This document shows positions 43,368 through 51,385 of a stretch of DNA of 64,000 nucleotides, in pieces. Source of the DNA: Chromohalobacter beijerinckii (GTDB lineage Bacteria; Pseudomonadota; Gammaproteobacteria; Pseudomonadales; Halomonadaceae); the NCBI RefSeq assembly GCF_023061185.1, contig NZ_JAKGAK010000003.1, positions 186,001-250,000 on the forward strand, read 5' to 3'. Each line of letters opens with the position of its first letter. The first letter of the stretch is position 1. Both the position numbers and the translations under genes were made by a program. A model generated the notes under the pieces. That model had not been told where the DNA came from and did no database searches. It saw only the letters and a program-made list of their open reading frames with translations.

Positions 43368-43841
43368 TCATATCCAGAACCAGCCGTGGCTACCTGCCAC
43401 CGCCCCCGCGATCGTAATCAGGCTGATGACGAGCAGGAACCAGTGCAGCCCCTGGACGAGCCGAAACGTGGATCCGGGGGCGCGTTCGGCGCGTGCATGG
43501 AGCCAGCGGTGCAGGAATAGCGGCTCGAACACGAACAGCATCAGCGTGAAGATCAGCCACACCACGATCATGGCGTGAATCCACCAGTACTCGATCATCG
43601 TCAGGCGCTGCCAGCCGACGACATCCAGCATGTAGAAACCGCTGAGTCCCGCCAGCAGCGTGGTGATGCGTGCCTGCCAGGCAAAGCGTGCTTCCACTTT
43701 CTCGAAGAATGCCACGCGCTCCGTATCGCTTTTGAAGCGCTTCACTGCCGGTAGCAGGACGGTGGTCACCATCGCTACGCCGCCGATCCATAGCACGACG
43801 GCCAGCACATGCACGACCCGGGCCAGAAAGTAGTATTCCAT
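43368..43841 (-). CDS. Four-helix integral membrane protein, CopD/DUF2269-like
   Basis: A 157-residue protein with four membrane segments and histidines near the membrane faces, MEYYFLARVVHVLAVVLWIG onward and FEPLFLHRWLHARAER. The pattern recalls small CopD-like or DUF2269-like proteins seen beside denitrification genes, but I cannot fix the family. It starts four bases after the hemN stop codon, so it is transcribed with hemN. A heme or copper link is possible because of the conserved histidines. Confidence 0.6.
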   Translation of the reverse strand: MEYYFLARVVHVLAVVLWIGGVAMVTTVLLPAVKRFKSDTERVAFFEKVEARFAWQARITTLLAGLSGFYMLDVVGWQRLTMIEYWWIHAMIVVWLIFTLMLFVFEPLFLHRWLHARAERAPGSTFRLVQGLHWFLLVISLITIAGAVAGSHGWFWI

Positions 43842-43844
43842 GTG

Positions 43845-45233
43845 TCACACGGTTCTCGAAAACAGGCCGCGCTGGCCCTCGCCCAAGTAGGCGTCGAAGG
43901 CCATGGCTACGCTGCGCATCATCAGTTTCCCCCGGGGCAATAGCCTCACTGCACCTCCCTCTATCGCCACCAGGCCATCGGCGATATGCCCGGAAAGCTG
44001 ATCCAGCGAATCGGCGAAGTAGCGAGCGAATTCGATATCGTAGCGGCGTTCGAAATGTGCCATGTCGATACGGCCATGGCACATCAGGGCCATGATCACA
44101 TCACGGCGCAGGCGGTCATCGTCATCGAGTCGGTAGCCGCGCTCGACCGGCAGGCGGTCGGCATCGAGGCAAGCATAGTATCGGGAAAGCGTCTTGGCAT
44201 TCTGGCTGTAGCTGTCGGCCACCTTGCCGATGGCGGAGATACCCAGGCCGATCAAGTCGCAGTCGGCATGCGTGGAGTAGCCCTGGAAGTTGCGTTGCAA
44301 GGTGCCGTTTTGGCGGGCCTGGGCGAGTTCGTCATCGGGCAGCGCGAAGTGATCCATCCCGATGTAGATGTAACCCGCGGCGGTCAGGCGCTGGATGGTC
44401 AGCTCAAGCAGTTCCAGCTTGCGCTCCGGCGGCGGCATGTGCTCGGGGCGAATCAAGCGTTGCGCCTTGAACCTGCTGGGCAGGTGAGCATAGCTGTAGG
44501 CGGCGATGCGGTCCGGGCGGATGTCGATGGCCTTGCTCAGCGTGGCGTCGAAGCTCTCCACGGTCTGCAGTGGCAGGCCATAGATCAGGTCGACGCTGAT
44601 CGAATCGAAATCGGCCTCGCGAGCCGCCTCGACCAGAGCGCGGACCTGGGCTTCGCTCTGGATGCGATTGACGGCGGCCTGCACGTCCGGGTCGAAATCC
44701 TGCAGCCCGAAGCTCAGGCGGTTGAAGCCCAGTTGCCGCAGGCCGTGAAGCCGTTCGGGCGTGACCGTGCGCGGGTCGACTTCCACGGAAAACTCATGCG
44801 CACTACGGGTATCGAAGCGAAAAGCCTGGCGCAAGGCGCCCATCAGCTCGGCGAGCTGCTCGTCGGTGAAGTAGGTCGGCGTGCCGCCGCCCAGGTGGAG
44901 CTGGGTCAGCCGACGGTCGGCGTCGAACAGTTCGGCCTGCAGGGCGATCTCGCGCTGCAGGTAATCAAGGTACTCGGCGGCTTTCTCGGCCTTCCGGGTA
45001 ATGATTTTGTTGCAGGCGCAGTAGTAGCACAGGCTCATGCAGAACGGGATATGGACATAGACCGACAATGGCTTGGGCAACGGGTCGCCGTTGCTCGTCT
45101 CGATGGCTTGCCGGTAGTCGTCCTTCGCGAAGGATTCATGGAACTGCGGTGCGGTCGGGTAGGACGTATAGCGTGGCCCGGGGAAGTCGTACTTGCTGAC
45201 CAGGGCACGGTCGAAGACCTGCGTTTGGTTCAT
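43845..45233 (-). CDS. hemN: Oxygen-independent coproporphyrinogen III dehydrogenase HemN
   Basis: A 462-residue radical-SAM enzyme for heme synthesis without oxygen. The cluster cysteines are present in HIPFCMSLCYYCAC (Cys65, Cys69, Cys72), with the family pattern CxxxCxxCxC, and the SAM-binding LHLGGGTPTYF follows. The HemN C-terminal domain (about 365-460) is complete. It supplies heme for NarI and other anaerobic cytochromes. It shares an operon with the small membrane protein downstream. A second, cysteine-less HemN homologue is 4.5 kb away in this window. Confidence 0.95.
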   Translation of the reverse strand: MNQTQVFDRALVSKYDFPGPRYTSYPTAPQFHESFAKDDYRQAIETSNGDPLPKPLSVYVHIPFCMSLCYYCACNKIITRKAEKAAEYLDYLQREIALQAELFDADRRLTQLHLGGGTPTYFTDEQLAELMGALRQAFRFDTRSAHEFSVEVDPRTVTPERLHGLRQLGFNRLSFGLQDFDPDVQAAVNRIQSEAQVRALVEAAREADFDSISVDLIYGLPLQTVESFDATLSKAIDIRPDRIAAYSYAHLPSRFKAQRLIRPEHMPPPERKLELLELTIQRLTAAGYIYIGMDHFALPDDELAQARQNGTLQRNFQGYSTHADCDLIGLGISAIGKVADSYSQNAKTLSRYYACLDADRLPVERGYRLDDDDRLRRDVIMALMCHGRIDMAHFERRYDIEFARYFADSLDQLSGHIADGLVAIEGGAVRLLPRGKLMMRSVAMAFDAYLGEGQRGLFSRTV

Positions 45234-45257
45234 GATCCTGCTATCCGAGGGGGAGTG

Positions 45258-45590
45258 ATGAGGGTACTATACGAGGTCTCGCCGTCGCCGAAGTTGCTTT
45301 CGATCATTTTCGGTGCGATCGGTATCGTCCTTGCTCAAAGGCAACCGCAAGGTGTCGGCTTGAGCGGTAAGGCCTTCCAACGTGCTGGCACCTATCTCGT
45401 GGCGCTTTTCTGCTTTCTCATTGCCCTGGCGGTGCCACTGATGGAAGTGGTGCCTTTCTCGGCCAATGGCGCGGGGCTTGCCTTGATGATGTTCGGCTTG
45501 TCGCTGATGGCCAACGATGGCCTCTGGGCGCTGCTGGCGCTGATCCTCACAGGCGGCACGGTTGGCGGCGTGGCTTACGCCTTGTTGTAA
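45258..45590 (+). pseudogene. Chimeric, 5'-truncated exoD copy (110-codon open frame)
   Basis: The frame starts at an ATG preceded by GAGGGGGAG and reads MRVLYEVSPSPKLLSIIFGA; from about residue 40 on it is the exoD C-terminus (FQRAGTYLVALFCFLIALAV onward) and ends in its own stop. The first 40 residues match nothing I recognise. The exoD part covers the last two membrane segments. It may be translated, but looks like a by-product of the rearrangement that duplicated the end of exoD. The final codons (GGVAYALL) differ from the intact gene. Confidence 0.75.
45377..45562 (+). repeat. Direct repeat, copy 2 (3' part of exoD)
   Basis: Same orientation and about 97 % identical by eye to 17668-17853, with six mismatches in 186 bases. 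The flanking sequence differs on both sides. Confidence 0.92.
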
Positions 45591-45600
45591 TACCCTACCT

Positions 45601-46530
45601 TTAAAAGGCGGTCTCACCGCCATGATCGGCGTGGAATTCGTGCTGCAGCCAGTCCAGCAGTGCCAGCGTTTCCACCCGCGATTGAGCGCCTTGTCGTGTA
45701 TACACCGAGAGCGCGTCGCTGAGTGGCAGTGACGCCTCGAACGGTCTCACGAGCTGGCCGTTTTGCACCAGGCGCTCGGCCGTGCGCCGCCAGCCCAGGG
45801 CGATACCGTGGCCGGCGAGTGCCGCCTGAAGCACGAGCGGGTAACTATTGAAAATCATGCCGTTTCCCAGGATGGGCACGGAGTGCCCCATGGCGCGTAG
45901 CCAACTGTCCCACTCGAACCAGTCCGGTGTGTCGGCCCTATGGTGCAGTAAACGATGCTCGGCGAGGTTTGCCAGCGTGATGGGGTGGCACTGTGCGGCG
46001 AGATAATCGGGACTGCAAATCGGAAAGATCTCGTCGGACGCGGTGAAGGATAGCGCGTGGCTGCCGCTGGGGCGCCCACTCGTTTGCAGCGCGACATCGA
46101 AATAGTCGTGATGCTCGGCCACGGGGCGTGTCGAGGTGACCAGGCGTACCTCGATTTCCGGGTGCTGCCGGTTGAACGCGGCGAGACGCGGCATGACCCA
46201 GTAGAAGGCTTCGCAGAGCTGGCAGAAGAGTACTACCACGCCGTCATGCACTTCCTCTCGCAAGGTATTGGCATGCGTTGCGACGCTCTCCAGAGCGGTA
46301 CTCACCGTGCGCCCGAACTCGCGGCCAGCGGCGGTGAGGAAGACCCCCCGGTTGCGACGCTCGAATAACGATACGCCGAGGTTTTCCTCCAGGGCGCGAA
46401 TCTGGCGGCTGACGGCGGCCTGGGTGAGATGCAACTCCTCGGCGGCACGCGAGAAGCTTTCCAGGCGTGCGGCAGCCTCGAAGGGCATCAGGCTGGCGAG
46501 TGGGGGCAGGGCCTTGCCGAGTCGGTTCAT
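45601..46530 (-). CDS. LysR-family regulator, GcvA-like
   Basis: A 309-residue LysR protein: winged helix-turn-helix at the N-end (LPPLASLMPFEAAARLESFS, then EELHLTQAAVSRQIRALEEN) and a substrate-binding domain (about 92-295). The start at 46530 gives the typical GcvA-like N-end; an open extension of eight codons exists upstream. It is divergent from an EamA transporter gene with 104 bases between, the classic pairing of a LysR regulator with its target. It lies at the right edge of the proposed insertion. Confidence 0.88.
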   Translation of the reverse strand: MNRLGKALPPLASLMPFEAAARLESFSRAAEELHLTQAAVSRQIRALEENLGVSLFERRNRGVFLTAAGREFGRTVSTALESVATHANTLREEVHDGVVVLFCQLCEAFYWVMPRLAAFNRQHPEIEVRLVTSTRPVAEHHDYFDVALQTSGRPSGSHALSFTASDEIFPICSPDYLAAQCHPITLANLAEHRLLHHRADTPDWFEWDSWLRAMGHSVPILGNGMIFNSYPLVLQAALAGHGIALGWRRTAERLVQNGQLVRPFEASLPLSDALSVYTRQGAQSRVETLALLDWLQHEFHADHGGETAF

Positions 46531-46634
46531 ATAAGATCCATAATCACAGCTCATGGAAAGTGACGTATAACTCGTTTGTCGTGCATGCCTGGGGCGCGCA
46601 CTCTTGAGCGGCTTCTTGCTCAGGGAGAACGTTC

Positions 46635-47630
46635 ATGAAGCCGATAATTGGGGCACAAACCTCAGAATGGCAAGGCATCGGTTGTATTGTCGCCTCGGTC
46701 TTCTGCCTCTCGATGGCCGACGCTCTGGTTAAGTATATCAGCGATGACGTGGGTGTTTGGCAGCTGTACGTGCTGCGTGCGCTTTTGGCGTCGCCGCTTT
46801 TGGGGTTGCTGCTCGGAAGACGTGGCGTGATGCGTCTGGGACGAGCGCTGCTACGCCGCTGGGTGCTGGTCAGAACCGGTTTGTTGATGGCGATGTGGTT
46901 GACCTTCTATGCGGCGCTTCCGACGTTGACGCTTTCCATGGCGGCGGTGGCGCTGTACACCTCGCCACTGTTCATTGCCTTGTTCGCTGCCTGGTTGGCC
47001 GGCGAGCGGCTCTCGACAGGAGGCTGGTTGGGGATCGTCTTGGGCTTTGCCGGCGTGGTGCTGATATTGCGCCCGGGGACGATGCATTTCACGCCCATGG
47101 TGGCACTGCCGCTGCTGGCGGCGGTGTGTTATGCGCTGGCCTGCGTGGTGACGCGTGTTCATTGCCGCGACGAAGCGCCGTTGGTGCTTTCCGGGGCGCT
47201 GAATCTGGGCTTTCTGTGTCTGGGGGCGGTGGGCTGTCTATGGATGACGCTGCACGGGCAGCTACCGGCCGATGGCACCACGCCGACCTTCCTGACGGCG
47301 CCCTGGCGTTCGCTTCCAGCCGAAGCCTGGTGGCTACTGGCGGGACTGGCGATACTCTTCGTGCTGGCCAGCAGCACGGTGGCCAAGGCTTATCAAATGG
47401 CCCCGTCTGCCTTGATCGGCATTTTCGATTACACGTATCTCATCTTCGCGGCCGGTTGGGGATGGTGGCTGTTCAGCGAGACGCCGGATGTGGCCACGGC
47501 GGTGGGCATGTTGTGCGTGGGCGTGGCGGGGGTGTGCGTCTGGCGCGCCACGCCCGCCTGCATGCCGTCCGTTACCGCATCGGTCGGCACCGAGACCCGA
47601 TCCGGCTATCCGGCGGGACCGCCGAGATAA
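46635..47630 (+). CDS. EamA/DMT-family transporter
   Basis: A 331-residue drug/metabolite transporter with about ten membrane segments and two EamA repeats (about 13-145 and 158-305). Features include FCLSMADALVKYISDDVGVW at the start and AYQMAPSALIGIFDYTYLIF in the second repeat. The ATG follows GGGAG. The substrate is unknown. The divergent LysR gene probably controls it. Confidence 0.86.
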   Translation: MKPIIGAQTSEWQGIGCIVASVFCLSMADALVKYISDDVGVWQLYVLRALLASPLLGLLLGRRGVMRLGRALLRRWVLVRTGLLMAMWLTFYAALPTLTLSMAAVALYTSPLFIALFAAWLAGERLSTGGWLGIVLGFAGVVLILRPGTMHFTPMVALPLLAAVCYALACVVTRVHCRDEAPLVLSGALNLGFLCLGAVGCLWMTLHGQLPADGTTPTFLTAPWRSLPAEAWWLLAGLAILFVLASSTVAKAYQMAPSALIGIFDYTYLIFAAGWGWWLFSETPDVATAVGMLCVGVAGVCVWRATPACMPSVTASVGTETRSGYPAGPPR

Positions 47631-47852
47631 CGATGCCATTGTTTAACCTGGGGGCTGGATGCAGGTTGAGTCGTCCGCGATCCTTCCCTATTATACATAG
47701 GGGATAGACGTTACCTCAACACGGACAAGGAGCTGTCGCATGTTGGCAGGTGGCGTTCAGGACCGCTATCTAGTCTTTGAAATTGAGTGTGCGAAAGTGC
47801 AAGGCCAAGGTATGGCCAAGATTCGTTTGAGTCAGCAACGCGAGGGATTCGC
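47631..47852. other. Intergenic region before the complex-I-like cluster, with a small hairpin
   Basis: This 222-base space has no convincing gene. CCCTAT-TATAC-ATAGGG (47686-47702) is a perfect 6-bp inverted repeat. It lies where the promoter or operator of the eight-gene cluster is expected. AGGGAT lies just before the NuoA-like start. Confidence 0.4.
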
Positions 47853-48200
47853 ATGGAGCTGTTCGCCCTTCTAATCATTCTGATTCTTGCACTGGGCGCC
47901 GGGCTGCTGATGCAGTGGTTGCCCATGCGTCACCAGCCGCGGCCCAGTTGGTCTCAGCGCGCGCCGTTTCTGGGCGGGGGGACGCCCGACAGCCACGCCT
48001 GGAACCGCTACCACGTTCGCTACTACTCCATGACGCTGCTGTTGATCGCCTTCGAGATGGAGATGATGTTCATGTACCCGTGGGCGGTCGTGTTCGTCGA
48101 GAAGGGCATGAAGGCCATGATGGAGATGGGCATGTTTCTCGCCATCCTGTCGGTGGGCATCGTCTATGCCTGGCGTGAGGGGGTGTTCAAGTGGCAGTGA
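47853..48200 (+). CDS. Complex-I-like subunit A (NuoA-like)
   Basis: A 115-residue protein with three membrane segments, like NuoA. The conserved acidic pair of NuoA is present in LLLIAFEMEMMFMYPWAV (about 66-83), and RYYSMTLLLIAFEMEMMF matches the family core. The ATG at 47853 is preferred to an upstream extension without a ribosome-binding site. It overlaps the next gene by ten bases. In true complex I this subunit lies beside the quinone site. It opens an eight-gene run without NADH-oxidising subunits. Confidence 0.88.
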   Translation: MELFALLIILILALGAGLLMQWLPMRHQPRPSWSQRAPFLGGGTPDSHAWNRYHVRYYSMTLLLIAFEMEMMFMYPWAVVFVEKGMKAMMEMGMFLAILSVGIVYAWREGVFKWQ

Positions 48201-49501
48201 GCTGGCTGCACAAGTTCGCCGCGCGTGGCCGCGTCCCCGTGTTTCCCGTGCTGGGCAAGCAGGGGGATGGCGTACTGCGGCACCTCGCGTTATCGCCGCG
48301 AATCGAACTGGTCGACTCGCCTCGTCATGCCAGTGTCTTGCTGGTGGCGGGGGAGGTTCCGGCCGACCGCTGCGAGCCCCTGCGCCGGGTGCATGACCAA
48401 TTGCCATACCCTTTCACGACGCTGTGGTTTCGCAGCGAACCCTGGCCGCATCTGGAACGCGTGGCCCGTATCGACGATCTCGACGACCTGCCCGGTGCAC
48501 TGGTCACGGCGCATCGCGAACTGATGGAAGGTCGCCGCGGCAGTGCCCATCGTCTCCTGCCGGACGAGCCGCCCAATCCATGGGAAGGCGAGGGCGATTT
48601 CGGCCAGGGCGGTGAAGGCATGATGGGCGGGGTGCCCTACGGGCGGCCCATGGCCATGAACATGGAGGATGACATTCGCGACGGGTTGACGCTGGATTCA
48701 CTGACGTTCCGGCTGGGGCCGTTCTTCTTCGCATTTCCGCCCGGCATGGCGGCGGAGATCACCCTGCAGGGGGATCTCGTGCAGACATGGAAAACGCAGC
48801 TGGCGCCGTATCCACAGCCTCTCGATGAGGTGTTTTTCGACGCTCGCCAGCGCCCCGTCCCCATTGCGGAGGTCGAGCTTGCCCGGGCTCGCCATCACCT
48901 TCACCAGCTGTTCCATGCATTGCATCTGGCGGGCCTGGAGAACGTGAGCCTGCGGACCTTGCGTCTGGCGCATGGATTGTCGACGTCGAGTACCCTCGAT
49001 GGGCTGCGGCGCGCACTATCACGTCGCGGCTTCTTTCGCCTGACGGCGGGCGGCGGCGTGCTCGGCCCCGAGCAGGCACGCATGATCGGCGGGCCCGCCG
49101 CCCGAGCCGCCGGACTGGATGATGATCTGCGCGCGGAGGATGCCGGCTATCGACGACTGGGATTCTCCCCCGTCTGTCAGACTGCGGGCGATACCCATGC
49201 TCGCTGGCGGCAGCTTCTGGACGAAATCGACCAATCCCTTCATCTGGCCCGTCTGGCCGAACGCGACAGGGTACACACGGAGCGAACAGGCAGCGTCGAG
49301 ACACCGCGTGGCCCCTGGTCGGCGCGGCGGCCGGCGGATGCGAGCGCGCTCTTCGACGAGCTGTTACCCGGGCTAGAGTGGGGCGATGCCCTGGCGACGG
49401 TCGCCAGTCTGGATGTCGCGGGGTTGGCCGATCAACCTGTCGGCACACGGCCATCCGGCGAGTCCCGGGCGGTACGGGGAGGTACCGGGAACGATGTTTA
49501 G
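48191..49501 (+). CDS. Fused NuoB-like/NuoD-like protein without Fe-S ligands
   Basis: A 436-residue protein (GTG start). Residues about 35-110 follow NuoB in order (SPRHASVLLVAGEVPADRCE, PLRRVHDQLPYPF) but all cysteines that bind cluster N2 in NuoB are missing. Residues about 150-420 follow NuoD: DSLTFRLGPFFFAFPPGMAA, RMIGGPAARAAGLDDDLRAE and GSVETPRGPW. The NuoD end that normally holds a cysteine motif reads SLDVAGLADQPVG. Only two cysteines are present in all. It overlaps both neighbours and so is an integral part of the operon. It cannot pass electrons as in complex I. Function unknown. Confidence 0.75.
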   Translation: MAVSWLHKFAARGRVPVFPVLGKQGDGVLRHLALSPRIELVDSPRHASVLLVAGEVPADRCEPLRRVHDQLPYPFTTLWFRSEPWPHLERVARIDDLDDLPGALVTAHRELMEGRRGSAHRLLPDEPPNPWEGEGDFGQGGEGMMGGVPYGRPMAMNMEDDIRDGLTLDSLTFRLGPFFFAFPPGMAAEITLQGDLVQTWKTQLAPYPQPLDEVFFDARQRPVPIAEVELARARHHLHQLFHALHLAGLENVSLRTLRLAHGLSTSSTLDGLRRALSRRGFFRLTAGGGVLGPEQARMIGGPAARAAGLDDDLRAEDAGYRRLGFSPVCQTAGDTHARWRQLLDEIDQSLHLARLAERDRVHTERTGSVETPRGPWSARRPADASALFDELLPGLEWGDALATVASLDVAGLADQPVGTRPSGESRAVRGGTGNDV

Positions 49502-50417
49502 CGAGCTGTTTCTGCCGGTTCTCATGGTGATCTTCATGCTGGTTGTCGGCGGTTATGCCGTTGCCGTGCTCGATCGCCTGGTTGCCAGCGCGCTTGGCGT
49601 CCCCCAGGCCGGAGGTATCTGGCTGGCGCCGATGGCGCGCGGCGCCTGGTTGCTGACCCAGCACGCCAATGCCACCGAAGCGCCGGACTGGCGGGCCTGG
49701 CGGCTGGCACCGGCCCTGTATCTGGCATTGGCGGCGGGCGGGCTGGCGGTGGTGCCATGGTCGGCATCGCTGGTCGCCACGGATCTGGTCACCAGCGTGG
49801 TGCTGTGGGGCAGCGTGGAAGCGCTGGCGACCGTCGTCATCTTCTTGCATGGCTGGTCGGCGAATTCGCTACTGGCCTTGATCGGCGGGTACCGGTACGT
49901 GGCGCTGGGGCTCTCCTACATCCTGATCAGCATGTTCGTGCTGATCGGCGTGGCATTGCCGGCCGAATCGCTGCAGTTCACCCAGGTGGTGGCTTCGCAG
50001 GAAGGCCTGTGGAATGTCATCCGCCAGCCGCTGGGACTGCCGCTGTTTCTCATCGTCGGCCTGGGCATGACCTTCTGGGGGCCGCTGAACCTGGCCGATT
50101 CGACGGATCTTGCCGGCGGCACGGCCTCGGAGATCTCGGGGCCGCCACGGCTGGTCTGGGACATGGCCCGGGCGGCCATGCTGGTCGCGTTCAGCGGCGT
50201 GGCAGCGACTGCCTTCCTGGGGGGCTGGCTGGGGCCCTGGCTGCCCGGCCCGTTATGGATATCCCTCAAGATGCTGGCAGTATTGAGCGTGCTGCTGTTG
50301 CTCGGGCGGCTACTGCCGCGACTGGCGCCGGAGCGCTGCGTCACCTTGATGTGGGTCGTGTTGCTGCCGCTGTCGTTCATCGATCTGGTATGGGCCGGGA
50401 TAGGAGCGCTGTTGTGA
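49494..50417 (+). CDS. Complex-I-like subunit H (NuoH-like)
   Basis: A 307-residue membrane protein with eight or so hydrophobic segments in NuoH position and topology. Conserved traces include ALGVPQAGGIWLAPMARGAW near residue 35 and LIGGYRYVALGLSYILISMF near 128, but it is more divergent than the other membrane subunits and has fewer charged residues in the quinone-channel loops. The ATG at 49494 lies inside the stop of the fused B/D gene, and its own stop overlaps the next start. In complex I NuoH links the peripheral arm to the membrane arm. Confidence 0.75.
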   Translation: MFSELFLPVLMVIFMLVVGGYAVAVLDRLVASALGVPQAGGIWLAPMARGAWLLTQHANATEAPDWRAWRLAPALYLALAAGGLAVVPWSASLVATDLVTSVVLWGSVEALATVVIFLHGWSANSLLALIGGYRYVALGLSYILISMFVLIGVALPAESLQFTQVVASQEGLWNVIRQPLGLPLFLIVGLGMTFWGPLNLADSTDLAGGTASEISGPPRLVWDMARAAMLVAFSGVAATAFLGGWLGPWLPGPLWISLKMLAVLSVLLLLGRLLPRLAPERCVTLMWVVLLPLSFIDLVWAGIGALL

Positions 50418-51052
50418 TGGAGAGCATGAATCACGGCCTCGGTGTCGATATCGCGTTTCTGCTGCTGGCCACGCTGGCGGTGGTCACCGGGTGGCGCGTG
50501 TTTCGCACCGATTCGATGGTACGGGCCTCTTTCTTTCTGCTGGTGTCGTTCATCGCCGTGGGTGTGATCATGATCCTGTTGGCGGCGGAATACCTGGGCG
50601 TTGCCATGTTCTTCATGATGGCCGTGGAAATGACGGTCATGGCGCTGTTCATGGTCATGTTCATGATGAACCCGGCCGGCCTGAATCCCATGAACATGGT
50701 CCATCAGGAACGTATCGCCATCGGGGCCGGCGTCGCCGGTTTTCTGATACTGGGCGCCATGGCCCTGTTGGCGACCTTTCCCGATCAACCGGTGCCGGCA
50801 GGCCTCGAGCCCGTCAGATCACTGGGCAACGAAATGCTCGGTGAGTCGATGCTGATTTTCGAATCGGCGGGCCTCGTGCTGCTGACCACCATGATCGGCG
50901 TGGTGGTGCTGTCGAGCCATCGCGGGCGCTATGGCGCGGCGGCGGAGGGCTCGATGCCGCCGGGGCTGGAACCGGGCGGCGACCCGGCAGGCAAGCCCGA
51001 GGAGGACGAAGCGGGCGAGGGTGGGCATCACCATCATCACCATCACCACTGA
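50417..51052 (+). CDS. Complex-I-like subunit J (NuoJ-like) with a natural His8 tail
   Basis: A 211-residue protein with five membrane segments, NuoJ-like, with AEYLGVAMFFMMAVEMTVMA near residue 56. The ATG at 50417 overlaps the NuoH-like stop. After the last membrane segment an acidic, glycine-rich tail (PGLEPGGDPAGKPEEDEAGE) ends in GG followed by eight histidines (51026-51049). Such a terminal histidine run is unusual and could bind metal. A much longer open frame upstream is antisense/out of frame and not coding. Confidence 0.82.
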   Translation: MESMNHGLGVDIAFLLLATLAVVTGWRVFRTDSMVRASFFLLVSFIAVGVIMILLAAEYLGVAMFFMMAVEMTVMALFMVMFMMNPAGLNPMNMVHQERIAIGAGVAGFLILGAMALLATFPDQPVPAGLEPVRSLGNEMLGESMLIFESAGLVLLTTMIGVVVLSSHRGRYGAAAEGSMPPGLEPGGDPAGKPEEDEAGEGGHHHHHHHH

Positions 51053-51079
51053 GCGGCACAGCCAGGCAGGGAGGCTTGC

Positions 51080-51385
51080 ATGACACTCACCACACTTTTG
51101 CTATTGGCAGCGGCACTGATCGGTATCGGGATCTATGGCGCGCTTTCCCAGCAGTCGTTCGTGATGCTGATGATGGGTCTGGAGCTGATCCTCAACGGTG
51201 TCATGCTGGCGGCGGTGGCGTTCTGGGCCTTCAGCGGGGCCGGGGTGCCGGAAGGGCAACTGCTGACGATCATCGTCATGGCCGTGATGGCCATCGAGAT
51301 GGCGATGGGGTTCGCCCTGGTGGTCGCGGCCTTCCGCGGTAAACAGGCCGACATGACCGAATCGCTGACCGGGCTGAAACACTGA
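51080..51385 (+). CDS. Complex-I-like subunit K (NuoK-like)
   Basis: A 101-residue protein with three membrane segments, NuoK/MrpC-like. The two membrane glutamates important for proton transfer in NuoK are present: MMGLELILNGVMLA (about 32-45) and MAVMAIEMAMGFALVV (about 67-82). It follows the J-like gene by 27 bases with GGGAGG before the ATG, and its stop codon overlaps the start of the L-like gene (TGATG). Confidence 0.9.
   Translation: MTLTTLLLLAAALIGIGIYGALSQQSFVMLMMGLELILNGVMLAAVAFWAFSGAGVPEGQLLTIIVMAVMAIEMAMGFALVVAAFRGKQADMTESLTGLKH

Noticed and set aside
43986-45257. Long plus-strand open frame running into the exoD tail
   Set aside because: The first 420 codons are antisense to hemN. 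Only the part from about 45258 has independent support.
45294-45307. FNR box for hemN (TTGCTTTCGATCAT)
   Set aside because: Two consensus positions are wrong, including one in each half; too weak to list as a site.
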